From Candidatus Limivivens intestinipullorum (lineage in GTDB: Bacteria > Bacillota > Clostridia > Lachnospirales > Lachnospiraceae): 64,000 nucleotides of DNA. Each line of letters starts with the position of its first letter. The first letter of the stretch is position 1. The notes below the pieces were generated by a model. It was not told the DNA's origin, ran no database searches, and saw nothing but the letters and a program-made list of their open reading frames with translations. Of this stretch, positions 1 to 8,439 are shown in pieces. The stretch is taken from assembly GCA_018711185.1 (NCBI GenBank), contig DVIQ01000007.1, positions 1 to 64,000 on the forward strand, in the 5' to 3' direction. The position numbers and the translations under genes are program-made.

Positions 1-483
1 AAACGGCAGAGAGAGCAGGGCGATTCCAAGGAGGGTATGAAGGATACTGTCCACCTGGGAGTGGCTGGTAATGCCGCGCACCCAGATGTTCCCGTAACCT
101 TCCACATACTGGCAGTAATCGTAAACATACCAGACGGCGCCGTCGGATGACACTTCCTGGAGCTCGTCCATAATCAAGGAAGAGGCTCCGGAGAAACGGG
201 AGGGCGTCCTGCCGTACAGAAGATGGCCCTGGGAATCATAGGCCAGCAGATAGATCCCGCTGTCCAGGGCATCGTTCAGGTCGTCGTCAAAGTCCAGCTC
301 ACCGTCCTGGTATTCAATATTCTGGTAGCTGGAAAGAACAGCGTCCTGAAGCTGAAGCTGCGCGTCTGACTCCACGCGGCTTTCGCTTACGGTAAATAAA
401 AGCCAGAGAACCAGAAGCACCAGAAGGGTGAGAAAAATCGTGTACCAAATGGTAATCCGAAGCCGGATAGGCATTTTTTTCAT
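1..483 (-). CDS. Sensor histidine kinase, N-terminal part (clipped by window edge)
   Basis: 161 residues are visible, running off the left edge of the window. The start overlaps the stop of the response regulator by four bases (ATGA), which indicates translational coupling. Residues about 8-30 form a hydrophobic membrane segment (TFLTLLVLLVLWLLF-like), followed by an extracytoplasmic stretch of about 110 residues, and a second membrane segment begins at the window edge (LLGIALLSLPF). This is the usual layout of a transmembrane kinase paired with an OmpR-type regulator. The kinase core (HisKA, HATPase) is outside the window, so the kinase call rests on the topology and on the regulator partner. 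The signal sensed is unknown. Confidence 0.8.
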   Translation of the reverse strand, partial: MKKMPIRLRITIWYTIFLTLLVLLVLWLLFTVSESRVESDAQLQLQDAVLSSYQNIEYQDGELDFDDDLNDALDSGIYLLAYDSQGHLLYGRTPSRFSGASSLIMDELQEVSSDGAVWYVYDYCQYVEGYGNIWVRGITSHSQVDSILHTLLGIALLSLPF

Positions 484-1154
484 GAGCTCTCCTTTAAAAC
501 ATAGCCGGCCCCGCGAATGGTATGAATCAGCTTGGGCTCAAAGTTTTCATCGATTTTTTTCCGGAGATACCGGATGTAGACGTCCACCACATTGGAACCT
601 CCGGCGTAGTCATAGTTCCATATATGCTGTTCGATCTTGTCCCTGGAAAGGACGATGCCCTTGTTTCGGATCATATACTCCAGAATGGAAAATTCTTTGG
701 AGGAGAGGGTGATTTCCAGGTCGTCCCGGTATACGGCACGGCGGTTGCTGTCCACCGTAAGATTCGCGATGCGGTAGCAGTTGTCCTGGCTTGCGGCCTC
801 CCGGCGCAGCACGACCCGGAGCCTCGCCAGAAGCTCGTCCATGGCAAAGGGCTTGACCAGATAATCGTCCGCTCCGGCGTCCAGGCCGGTCACCCGGTCC
901 TGAATGCTGTCCCTGGCTGTCAAAAGGATGACCGGCGTATGCTTTCCCTGCCGACGCATGGTCTTTAAAACCGTAAGGCCGTCGGTTTTCGGCATCATAA
1001 TATCCAGCACCACGGCGTCGTATTCCGCCATTTCCAGAAAATCCAGGGCTTCCTGGCCATCGGGGCAGGCGTCTACAGAATAGTGATTTTTTTCCAGAGT
1101 CTTGGCGATCACCGAACGAAGATCCGGCTCGTCCTCCGCGATTAAAATACGCAT
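480..1154 (-). CDS. OmpR/PhoB-family response regulator
   Basis: 224 residues, the usual length for this family. The receiver domain (about 1-115) has the acidic pocket E7-D8, the phospho-acceptor D51 in VLDIMMP, T79 and the conserved K101 in VKPF. The C-terminal winged helix (about 128-222) ends in the typical YIRYLRKKI and RGAGYVL motifs. It is translated just before the sensor kinase, overlapping it by four bases, so the two form one operon. The start is preceded by AGGAGG at 1160-1165 (complement). It is a cytoplasmic transcription factor; its targets are not evident from the window. Confidence 0.95.
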   Translation of the reverse strand: MRILIAEDEPDLRSVIAKTLEKNHYSVDACPDGQEALDFLEMAEYDAVVLDIMMPKTDGLTVLKTMRRQGKHTPVILLTARDSIQDRVTGLDAGADDYLVKPFAMDELLARLRVVLRREAASQDNCYRIANLTVDSNRRAVYRDDLEITLSSKEFSILEYMIRNKGIVLSRDKIEQHIWNYDYAGGSNVVDVYIRYLRKKIDENFEPKLIHTIRGAGYVLKESS

Positions 1155-1370
1155 GAAAAACCTCCTAGTGAAAGAATATGCGCGCCCGCCGGAATTTTCC
1201 GGGACGGTGGTAGGCTTGCCCCGCGGGCGTATGCAGGTTTAGTGTAACGGGCAAACTTCCTTACGCGAAACGGATTTTGCCGAATCCGGGAATGACTGCC
1301 GCGAATGTTGCGCCAAGCGGCGCCCCGTCCGCGTCAATCAGAAGTTTACGTCAATGAAATGAAAGCAACA
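1155..1370. other. Intergenic region between response regulator and AraC gene
   Basis: This 216-base stretch lies between two minus-strand genes. It holds the ribosome binding site of the response regulator and GC-rich inverted sequence around 1181-1203, and presumably the promoter of the two-component operon. No convincing -35/-10 pair or ORF was found. Confidence 0.4.
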
Positions 1371-2285
1371 TTAAAGGAACGTCCTCGGCAGCTTTGAGGG
1401 ATGGCTGTTCTCCCCTTTTGCCGTTTTCCGGTACTCTCCGGGGGTATAGCCGGTGGTGTCTTTAAACCGGCGGATAAAGTAGCTGACATTTTCGAATCCC
1501 ACGGAAAGGGCGATGGTGAGCACAGAGGCGTCGGTGGTTTTTAAAAGCTCGCAGGAGCGCAGAATTCGGCAGTCGTTTACGTACTCGGTAAAGGTTCGCC
1601 CGAAGCTCTGGTGGAAATACCGGCTGAAGTATTTCGGGGAGAGGTGGAACCGGTCCGCGGCTTCAGCGAGGGTCAGGGTGCGCTGGTAATTGGCGTTAAT
1701 ATACATCAGAATCTCCCGGAGAGTCTGGATCTGCCTGGGATTCGCCGCGTCCTGTCCATCTCCGGTGGACACAAGAAGCCCTTCCCGGTGAAGCAGGCAG
1801 AACAGCTTCAGCAGACAGATCTTCGTGGCGAGCTGGTAGCCGTGGCTTCTGGCGGTATTTTCCGAAAGCACCTCCCCGAAAAGCGCCCAGATCTTTGGAT
1901 ACCTGGTTTTTACATCGGCAAGGTGGGAGGGAAACAGCAGCTTTTTCTGCTGCAGAGGGCTTAAAAACTGGTCCTGGACATCGTCGTAGGAAGCGAAATC
2001 CAAAAAGGACAGGGGGAATAAAAAAGCGTCGTACCGCACGGGAGCGCTTCCGGTGCGCATGGTGTGGATGTGCTCCGGCATGATAAAAAACAGATCCCCG
2101 GCAGTTCCCCTGCGGGCGGTCTGGTTATCGGTCACCGTAAGAGAACCTTCCTCAATACGGAGGATTTCCAGTTCCCGGTGCCAGTGGTAATTGACGGCGC
2201 TGGCTTTTTCCGGCAAATCCATATGGTAAATCTGAAACGCGTAGGCCGGGGTGCCGTGGCGTATCTCTTCCAAAAACGGGCGCAT
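1371..2285 (-). CDS. AraC-family transcriptional regulator (cupin + double HTH)
   Basis: 304 residues. The N-terminal part (about 15-150) is a cupin-like sugar-sensing domain with the HWHRELEILR pattern usual in AraC regulators of carbohydrate genes. The C-terminal 100 residues (about 190-290) carry two helix-turn-helix motifs and end with the diagnostic FENVSYFIRRFKDTTGYTPGEYR-type signature. The start is preceded by AGGAG seven bases upstream. It is divergent from the GH31 glucosidase gene at 2409, with a 123-base shared regulatory region, so it most likely controls that gene in response to an alpha-glucoside. The inducer is inferred, not seen. Confidence 0.93.
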   Translation of the reverse strand: MRPFLEEIRHGTPAYAFQIYHMDLPEKASAVNYHWHRELEILRIEEGSLTVTDNQTARRGTAGDLFFIMPEHIHTMRTGSAPVRYDAFLFPLSFLDFASYDDVQDQFLSPLQQKKLLFPSHLADVKTRYPKIWALFGEVLSENTARSHGYQLATKICLLKLFCLLHREGLLVSTGDGQDAANPRQIQTLREILMYINANYQRTLTLAEAADRFHLSPKYFSRYFHQSFGRTFTEYVNDCRILRSCELLKTTDASVLTIALSVGFENVSYFIRRFKDTTGYTPGEYRKTAKGENSHPSKLPRTFL

Positions 2286-2323
2286 AAGAATCTCCTGTAA
2301 TGGTGTAAAGTGGATATTGTGTT

Positions 2324-2350
2324 ATTTCTTGTGGAAAAAATACAAGAAAT
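2324..2350. promoter_or_regulatory. Inverted repeat in divergent AraC/GH31 promoter region
   Basis: ATTTCTTG (2324-2331) and CAAGAAAT (2343-2350) are perfect 8-base inverted copies separated by 11 bases. The position midway between the divergent AraC and glucosidase genes suits an operator. A TATAAT-like sequence on the minus strand near 2371-2376 could serve the AraC gene. The regulatory role is inferred. Confidence 0.45.
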
Positions 2351-2408
2351 AGGGGAAATACCTTACTATTATTATAGCAGAAAAAAGAAAAAGCGGAGGG
2401 ATTATTTT

Positions 2409-4436
2409 ATGATTTTCAAATATCGTTTCGGAAACCCCATTCCCACGGATACGGTTGTGAAGGAAAGCGAAGTGAGAGAGGACGCGGTCCCCTTCGTGAC
2501 GGTTTTGGAGGGCGAGTCCATTTCCTATGAGATGGCGGACGCGGATATTGTATATGGCCTTGGAGAGAATGTCCGGGGAATCAATAAGCGCGGCTGGACC
2601 TACTGCAGCAAGTGTTCCGACCAGCCCCATCACCAGGAGGATACCCATTCCCTGTACGGCGCCCATAATTTCCTGGTGGTCAGCGGAAAGGAGACCTTCG
2701 GCCTGTTTCTGGACTACAGCGGCGTGGTGAGCTTTGACGTGGGCTATACCACAAAAAACGGCCTGGTGATTACGCCGGCTGACTGGAATTTTGACCTGTA
2801 TATATTGACCGGCGAGAGCGTGCCCGCGATCGTGAAGGAGTTCCGCGGCATGGTGGGAAGAAGCTACATTGCCCCCAAGTGGGCCTTTGGCTACGGACAG
2901 AGCCGGTGGAGCTATATGACGGCGGACGAGGTGCGCCAGGTGGTGAAGAAGCACCGGGAAAACGATCTGCCCCTGGACAGCGTGTATCTGGATATCGATT
3001 ATATGGAGCGCTATAAGGATTTTACCCTGAACGAAGAGGCGTTTCCGAATTTCGAGGATTTTGTGCGGGAATTGGCTGAGGAGAACATTCATCTGGTGCC
3101 GATTATCGACGCGGGCGTAAAGAAGGAGGACGGCTATTCCGTCTATGAAGAGGGCATGGAGAAAGGCTATTTCTGCACGAAGGAGGACGGGTCCCCCTTT
3201 GTGGCAGCCGTATGGCCGGGCCACGCCATGTTCACGGATTTCCTGAATAGCGAGGCCAGGGAATGGTTTGGAAACCAGTACGCGTTCCTGCTGGACAAGG
3301 GGATCGACGGTTTCTGGAACGACATGAACGAGCCGGCGATTTTCTACACCGAGGACCGTCTGAAGGAGGCTTTTGAGAAGCTGGACGGCTTTAAGGGGAA
3401 AAATCTGGCCATGGAGGATTTCTGGGCCCTTCTGGACGTTACCGGCAGCCTTTCCGGCAATGAGGAGGACTACAAGACGTTTTATCATGAGATGAACGGC
3501 CAGAGAATCCGCCATGACAAGGTACACAATCTCTACGGCTACAACATGACCAGAGCCGCCGGGGAGGCCTTTGAACGCCTGTCTCCGGACAAACGAATCC
3601 TGATGTTTTCCAGGGCTTCCTGCATCGGCATGCACCGCTACGGAGGAATCTGGCAGGGCGACAATAAATCCTGGTGGTCCCATCTGCTGATGAACCTGCA
3701 GATGAGCCCCGCCCTGAATATGTGCGGCTTTCTGTATACGGGAGCCGACTTAGGCGGCTTTGGAAGCAACACCACAGAGGAACTTCTGCTTCGCTGGCTG
3801 GCCTTCGGCATCTTCTCGCCCCTGATGCGCAACCATGCGGCCAGAGATACCAGAAGACAGGAAATCTATGAGTTTGAGGACATCCCTGCTTTCCGGTCAA
3901 TCCTGAAGCTGCGTTACCGTCTGCTGCCGTACCTGTACAGCGAATACATGAAGGCGGCCCTGGACAATGAGATGTATTTCATGCCCCTGGCCTTCGCTTA
4001 TCCGGATGATCCGAGAGCGGCCAGAGTGGAGGATCAGCTTCTGGTGGGCGAAAGCCTGATGATCGCCCCGGTTTACCAGCCAAACGCCGGCGGACGCTAC
4101 GTTTATCTGCCGGAGTCCATGCGGATGTTCCGTTTAAAGAGAGACGGCAGCCTGGAAAGCAGCATTCTGGAAGCAGGAGACCACTACGTGGAGATTCCGG
4201 CGGACGAGATGATTTTCTTCCTGAGAAAGGGGCATCTGCTGCCCATGGCCGAGGGCGGAAACTCCGTGCCGGAAGTGGATTTTGAAAACCTGACGGTGTT
4301 CGCTTATCCGGATGACGGCGAAGTATCGTATGAATATTATCACGATGACGGCGTGGGGAAGGATTATGACAATCCGGAGAACCGCGCGGTGATTACGGTT
4401 TCCGGGGATGTTCGGGGATACGAAGTAACCGTTTGA
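2409..4436 (+). CDS. GH31 family alpha-glucosidase
   Basis: 675 residues from the ATG at 2409, chosen because AGCGGAGGG lies 8 bases upstream; an open frame extends further upstream without a ribosome binding site. The protein hydrolyses alpha-glucosidic bonds at non-reducing ends. An N-terminal beta-sandwich (about 1-160) precedes the TIM barrel. The catalytic nucleophile is D305 in WNDMNEP and the probable acid/base is D418 in GIWQGDN. A C-terminal beta domain follows (about 560-675). There is no signal peptide, so it acts in the cytoplasm on imported oligosaccharides. The divergent AraC gene is the likely regulator. GH31 also contains alpha-xylosidases and other activities, so the exact substrate is not certain. 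Confidence 0.92.
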   Translation: MIFKYRFGNPIPTDTVVKESEVREDAVPFVTVLEGESISYEMADADIVYGLGENVRGINKRGWTYCSKCSDQPHHQEDTHSLYGAHNFLVVSGKETFGLFLDYSGVVSFDVGYTTKNGLVITPADWNFDLYILTGESVPAIVKEFRGMVGRSYIAPKWAFGYGQSRWSYMTADEVRQVVKKHRENDLPLDSVYLDIDYMERYKDFTLNEEAFPNFEDFVRELAEENIHLVPIIDAGVKKEDGYSVYEEGMEKGYFCTKEDGSPFVAAVWPGHAMFTDFLNSEAREWFGNQYAFLLDKGIDGFWNDMNEPAIFYTEDRLKEAFEKLDGFKGKNLAMEDFWALLDVTGSLSGNEEDYKTFYHEMNGQRIRHDKVHNLYGYNMTRAAGEAFERLSPDKRILMFSRASCIGMHRYGGIWQGDNKSWWSHLLMNLQMSPALNMCGFLYTGADLGGFGSNTTEELLLRWLAFGIFSPLMRNHAARDTRRQEIYEFEDIPAFRSILKLRYRLLPYLYSEYMKAALDNEMYFMPLAFAYPDDPRAARVEDQLLVGESLMIAPVYQPNAGGRYVYLPESMRMFRLKRDGSLESSILEAGDHYVEIPADEMIFFLRKGHLLPMAEGGNSVPEVDFENLTVFAYPDDGEVSYEYYHDDGVGKDYDNPENRAVITVSGDVRGYEVTV

Positions 4437-4513
4437 CTCAGGTCTGCACATAGGATGCGCAGATCATAAGAAAATGATTCAGGAGCGCGAAAATCCCATG
4501 GCCGAAGGAGATT
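4437..4513 (+). repeat. Truncated copy of the 135-bp mobile repeat
   Basis: Starting at the glucosidase stop codon, the sequence matches the first ~80 bases of the 135-bp family: the hairpin-1 region (diverged), TAAGAAAATGATTCAGGAGC and the beginning of hairpin 2 (GCGAAAATCCCATGGCCGAAGG). The 3' half, including the 29-bp palindrome, is missing, and the thrS promoter starts just after it. It is in the same orientation as the upstream gene. Confidence 0.75.
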
Positions 4514-4519
4514 TAGGCG

Positions 4520-4548
4520 TTGACAAAACGCCGGAATGCCGCTATACT
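4520..4548 (+). promoter_or_regulatory. Promoter of the thrS T-box leader
   Basis: TTGACA (4520-4525) and TATACT (4543-4548) are separated by 17 bases, a near-consensus SigA-type promoter. Transcription would start near 4555, just upstream of the T-box stem I. Confidence 0.8.
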
Positions 4549-4555
4549 AAAGCCA

Positions 4556-4923
4556 TCTGAAGGAAAGCTTCCCGGAGCGGACGCGGTCTGGCCGGCGGCA
4601 GCTTCCCGTATAGGAAAAAAGCGATGACGGAGAGAGTAGCTTTGGCAGGTCTCCCACAGAGAAGGAAGCGTTTTGCTGAGAGCTTCCGGACGGCGGCCAC
4701 GGTGAAGACCACTCCTGAGCAGCGGTATGAAACGGTTTGAAAATCCGGACAGAGTTCCGTGCCGGAAAGCGCGCGGCCTGTTTTAAGGCAAACCGGAAAA
4801 TGCCGACGTGATCCTGCGTTAAAGGAAAAGGCTTAAAAGAGCCGGAGCAAAAATAAAGGTGGAACCGAGCAGAATGATGCGCCCTTGTACAGACCCGGAA
4901 GGTCTGTGCAGGGGCTTTTTGTT
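4556..4923 (+). promoter_or_regulatory. Threonyl T-box riboswitch leader
   Basis: The leader has the stem I start GATGACGGAGAGAGTAG (from 4623), the region before the 3' side of stem I ending in CACTCCTGAGC (4709-4719), and the T-box sequence AAAGGTGGAACCGAG (4855-4869). A terminator hairpin follows: CCCTTGTACAGACC pairs with GGTCTGTGCAGGGG, then a T run (about 4881-4923). The probable specifier is ACC (Thr) at 4708-4710. Uncharged tRNA-Thr is expected to pair with specifier and T-box bulge, stabilise the antiterminator and switch on thrS. The specifier position is inferred by alignment to known leaders. Confidence 0.92.
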
Positions 4924-4988
4924 TATCAGAAGGGTTCCGCAGACAGGCGTTTGTCCGCAAAAGGGACAGCGCGGAACAGGAGGAAAAA

Positions 4989-6752
4989 ATGAAGGTTATA
5001 GCAAAAGACGGAACGATTGTGGAGACAAGCTTTGACGAGGAGTATGGAAGAGATACCTTCCGGCATACGACCTCCCATATTCTGGCCCAGGCGGTAAAGC
5101 GCCTGTTCCCGGAGACGAAGCTGGCCATCGGCCCTTCCATTAAGGACGGGTTCTACTATGATTTCGACCGTCCGGAGCCTTTCACACCGGAAGATCTGGA
5201 CGCCATCGAAAAGGAAATGCGCAAGATTGTCAAGGAAAATCTGTCCCTGGAGCGGTTTACGCTGCCGAGAGACGAGGCCATTGCCCTGATGAAGGAAAAA
5301 GAGGAGCCGTACAAGGTAGAGCTCATCGAGGATCTGCCGGAGGATTCGGTGATCAGCTTCTTTAAGCAGGGCGAGTTTACGGACCTGTGCGCGGGACCTC
5401 ATCTGCGCAGCACCGGCGGCGTAAAGGCGTTCAAGCTCACCAGTGTGGCGGGCGCTTACTGGAGAGGCAGCGAGAAGAATAAGATGCTCATCAGAATCTA
5501 CGGAACCTCCTATCCCAAGGCCGCGCAGCTTGAGGAGCACGTAAAGCGTCTTGAGGAGGCAAAGAAGCGCGACCACAGAAAGCTTGGCAAGGAGCTTGGA
5601 CTGTTTGCCATGATGGAGGAAGGTCCGGGCTTCCCGTTCTTCCTGCCAAAGGGCATGGTGCTGAAGAATACCCTGATCGATTACTGGCGCGAGATTCACA
5701 CCAGAGAGGACTATGTGGAGATTTCCACGCCGATTATGCTGAACCGTCAGCTCTGGGAGACCTCCGGCCACTGGGATCACTATAAGGAAAACATGTACAC
5801 CACGGTGATCGATGACACGGATTTCGCCATTAAGCCCATGAACTGTCCGGGCGGCATGCTGGTATACAAATCCCAGCCCAGATCCTACCGGGATCTTCCC
5901 CTTCGGATGGGTGAGCTTGGCCTGGTACACCGCCATGAAAAGTCCGGCCAGCTTCACGGCCTGATGCGTGTGCGCTGCTTTACCCAGGATGATGCCCATA
6001 TCTTCATGACACAGGAGCAGATCACAGACGAGATTATGGGCGTCGCGAGACTCATCGATGAGGTTTACAGCCTCTTTGGCTTTAAGTATCATGTGGAGCT
6101 CTCTACACGTCCGGAAAACAGCATCGGAAGCGACGAGGACTGGGAGATCGCCACGGACGGACTGCGCAAGGCTCTGGAGAAGCTGGGACTTCCCTATGTG
6201 GTAAACGAGGGAGACGGCGCTTTCTACGGCCCCAAGATTGACTTCCATCTGGAGGATTCCATCGGAAGAACCTGGCAGTGCGGAACGATTCAGCTTGATT
6301 TCCAGCTTCCCATGCGCTTCGAGGCGGAGTATATGGGAGCGGATGGAGAGAAGCATCGTCCCATCATGATTCACCGCGTGGTATTCGGCTCCATCGAGCG
6401 GTTCATCGGTATCCTGATTGAGCATTACGCCGGAAAATTCCCGGTATGGCTGTCCCCGGTACAGGTGAAGGTTCTGCCGATTTCCGACAAGAACTTCCCC
6501 TACGCGAAGAAAGTGTACCAGGCGTTAAAGGATAGCAGAATCCGCTGCGAGTTTGACGAGCGCTCCGAGAAGATCGGCTACAAGATCCGCGAGGCGCAGC
6601 TTGAGAAGGTTCCTTACATGCTGGTGCTTGGAGGCAAGGAAGAGGAGGACGGCCTTGTGGCAGTCCGCAGCAGAGACACGGGCGAGACGGAGACCATGAC
6701 TCTTGAGGCGTTTATCGAGAAGGTAAAGAAAGAAGTGGCGGAGAAAAAATAA
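4989..6752 (+). CDS. thrS: Threonyl-tRNA synthetase lacking the TGS domain
   Basis: 587 residues; it charges tRNA-Thr. The start follows CAGGAGG with ideal spacing. The editing-domain HxxxH is H26/H30 and its CxxxH partner is in CAGPH. The class II core has zinc ligands C286, H337 and H462, and motifs 2 and 3 (RHEKSGQLHGLMRVRCFTQ; GSIERFIGILIEHYAG). The C-terminal anticodon-binding domain covers about 485-587. Spacing between the zinc ligands matches the E. coli enzyme, but the editing HxxxH there lies near residue 73, so about 47 N-terminal residues forming the TGS domain are missing here. It is controlled by the T-box leader immediately upstream. Confidence 0.97.
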   Translation: MKVIAKDGTIVETSFDEEYGRDTFRHTTSHILAQAVKRLFPETKLAIGPSIKDGFYYDFDRPEPFTPEDLDAIEKEMRKIVKENLSLERFTLPRDEAIALMKEKEEPYKVELIEDLPEDSVISFFKQGEFTDLCAGPHLRSTGGVKAFKLTSVAGAYWRGSEKNKMLIRIYGTSYPKAAQLEEHVKRLEEAKKRDHRKLGKELGLFAMMEEGPGFPFFLPKGMVLKNTLIDYWREIHTREDYVEISTPIMLNRQLWETSGHWDHYKENMYTTVIDDTDFAIKPMNCPGGMLVYKSQPRSYRDLPLRMGELGLVHRHEKSGQLHGLMRVRCFTQDDAHIFMTQEQITDEIMGVARLIDEVYSLFGFKYHVELSTRPENSIGSDEDWEIATDGLRKALEKLGLPYVVNEGDGAFYGPKIDFHLEDSIGRTWQCGTIQLDFQLPMRFEAEYMGADGEKHRPIMIHRVVFGSIERFIGILIEHYAGKFPVWLSPVQVKVLPISDKNFPYAKKVYQALKDSRIRCEFDERSEKIGYKIREAQLEKVPYMLVLGGKEEEDGLVAVRSRDTGETETMTLEAFIEKVKKEVAEKK

Positions 6753-6897
6753 GCCGCGAGCGGTTTTTGCAGACGCGTGAGCGGATGCGGTAAAGAAACG
6801 TTTTTGCATTGTAACTGAGAAGGTATGGCCCGCAGGCACACGTCTTTGGACGGAGATAGCCGGACGGGATTTTAAGCCGCGAGAAGGAGACAGATTT

Positions 6898-8421
6898 ATG
6901 AGTATGAGAGGTGTTTACACCAGCGTGGTGGACATTCGGCAGAAGATTTTTACCGAGGTAGCCAGAATGGCCTACGAGGGCGGGGATTACTCCCGTATTA
7001 TCGATCTTCCCTATAAGATCATTCCCGGCGAGGTAGCGACCTACCGGGAAAGCGTATTCCTGGAAAGGGCGATTGTGGAGGAGCGCCTTCGCCTGGCCAT
7101 CGGCCTGCCCCTGCGGGATATGACGGAGCACGCCCCGGTTTCAAAGGGGATTGAGGAGAGCGCCATTGCGGAGAAATACTATGATCCGCCTCTGATTAAC
7201 ATTATCAAATTCGCCTGCCATTCCTGTCCGGACAATGTGGTGAAGGTAACGGACGCCTGCCAGGGCTGTCTGGCGCATCCCTGCAAGGAGGTCTGCCCCA
7301 AGGACGCCATTTCCATTGTAAACGGCCGTTCTGTGATTGACCAGGAGAAGTGCATCAAATGCGGGAAGTGCGTCAATGTGTGTCCGTACAATGCCATTAT
7401 GCGGATGGAACGCCCCTGCGCCAAGGCCTGCGGGGTGGACGCCATCGGCAGCGACAGCCTGGGACGGGCGGAGATCGACCACAACAAATGCGTATCCTGC
7501 GGCATGTGCCTGGTAAACTGCCCCTTCGGAGCCATTGCGGACAAGGGACAGATTTTCCAGACCATCCATGCTATAAAGACGGGAGTGCCGGTGTACGCGG
7601 CAGTGGCCCCGGCCTTTGTAGGACAGTTTGGAAAGGACCTGACGCCGGAGCGGCTGCGCAGCGCCCTTAAGGAGCTGGGCTTTGCGGATATGGTGGAGGT
7701 GGCCGTGGGGGCCGACCTGTGTACCATCGAAGAGGCCAGAGACTTCCTGAATGAGGTTCCCCAAAAGCAGCCCTTTATGGCGACCTCCTGCTGTCCGGCC
7801 TGGGCTTCCATGGCAAAGCAGCTTTACCCGGATCTGGCGCCGTATATCTCCATGGCCCTGACGCCCATGGTGCTCACCGGACGCCTTTTAAAGAGAAAGC
7901 ATCCGGGCTGCAAGGTGGTATTTATCGGGCCCTGCTCCGCCAAGAAGCTGGAGGCCAGCCGTACGGAAATCCGAAGCGACATTGATTTTGTGCTGACCTT
8001 CGAGGAAGTGGCGGGGATGTTTACGGCCAAGGGCGTGGACTTTAAGAAAATCGCTCCGGACGGGGAGCTCTCAAACGCCACGGCGGACGGACGGGGCTTT
8101 GCCGTCAGCAGCGGCGTTGCTGAGGCGGTGGTAAACTGTATCCATGAGATGGAACCCGGACGGGAGGTCAAGGTGGCAAATGCCGAGAGTCTCCGGGACT
8201 GCCGCAAACTTCTGGACGAGGCAAGAAAAGGAGTTTACGACGGCTATCTTCTGGAAGGCATGGCCTGCCCCGGCGGCTGCGTGGGCGGAGCCGGCACCAT
8301 GCAGAGTCCCACCAAGGCAAAAGGACAGATCCTTATGACAAAGAAGAAGTCCGTGCTGAAAAATTCTCTGGAAAGCACCTACAAAGAGGATCTTGAGGTG
8401 CTTGAGGAGCGAAACGGCTGA
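6898..8421 (+). CDS. Group B [FeFe] hydrogenase (ferredoxin-type domains + H-cluster)
   Basis: 507 residues. The N-terminal third carries Cys-rich [4Fe-4S] motifs (CHSCPDNVV; CQGCLAHPCKEVCP; CIKCGKCVNVCP; CVSCGMCLVNCP). The H-cluster domain has L1 TSCCPAW (C298 as likely proton-relay Cys, C299 as ligand), L2 GPCSAKKLE (C346) and L3 MACPGGCVGG (C457, C461). TSCCPAW rather than TSCCPGW, and the compact size, fit the monomeric group B enzymes of Clostridia. It should interconvert protons and hydrogen with ferredoxin in the cytoplasm; the direction in vivo is unknown. The ribosome binding site AGAAGGAG precedes the start. The next gene starts 18 bases after its stop and is probably cotranscribed. 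Confidence 0.93.
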   Translation: MSMRGVYTSVVDIRQKIFTEVARMAYEGGDYSRIIDLPYKIIPGEVATYRESVFLERAIVEERLRLAIGLPLRDMTEHAPVSKGIEESAIAEKYYDPPLINIIKFACHSCPDNVVKVTDACQGCLAHPCKEVCPKDAISIVNGRSVIDQEKCIKCGKCVNVCPYNAIMRMERPCAKACGVDAIGSDSLGRAEIDHNKCVSCGMCLVNCPFGAIADKGQIFQTIHAIKTGVPVYAAVAPAFVGQFGKDLTPERLRSALKELGFADMVEVAVGADLCTIEEARDFLNEVPQKQPFMATSCCPAWASMAKQLYPDLAPYISMALTPMVLTGRLLKRKHPGCKVVFIGPCSAKKLEASRTEIRSDIDFVLTFEEVAGMFTAKGVDFKKIAPDGELSNATADGRGFAVSSGVAEAVVNCIHEMEPGREVKVANAESLRDCRKLLDEARKGVYDGYLLEGMACPGGCVGGAGTMQSPTKAKGQILMTKKKSVLKNSLESTYKEDLEVLEERNG

Positions 8422-8439
8422 AACAGGTGATTAGAGCAG

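Noticed and set aside
2322..3683. Open frame of about 450 codons on the minus strand opposite the GH31 gene; similar long antisense frames at 4926-6425, 14337-15614, 18677-20257 and 24133-25362
   Set aside because: They lie opposite well-recognised genes, show no domain motifs, and have no suitable ribosome binding sites. They result from the codon bias of the true genes.
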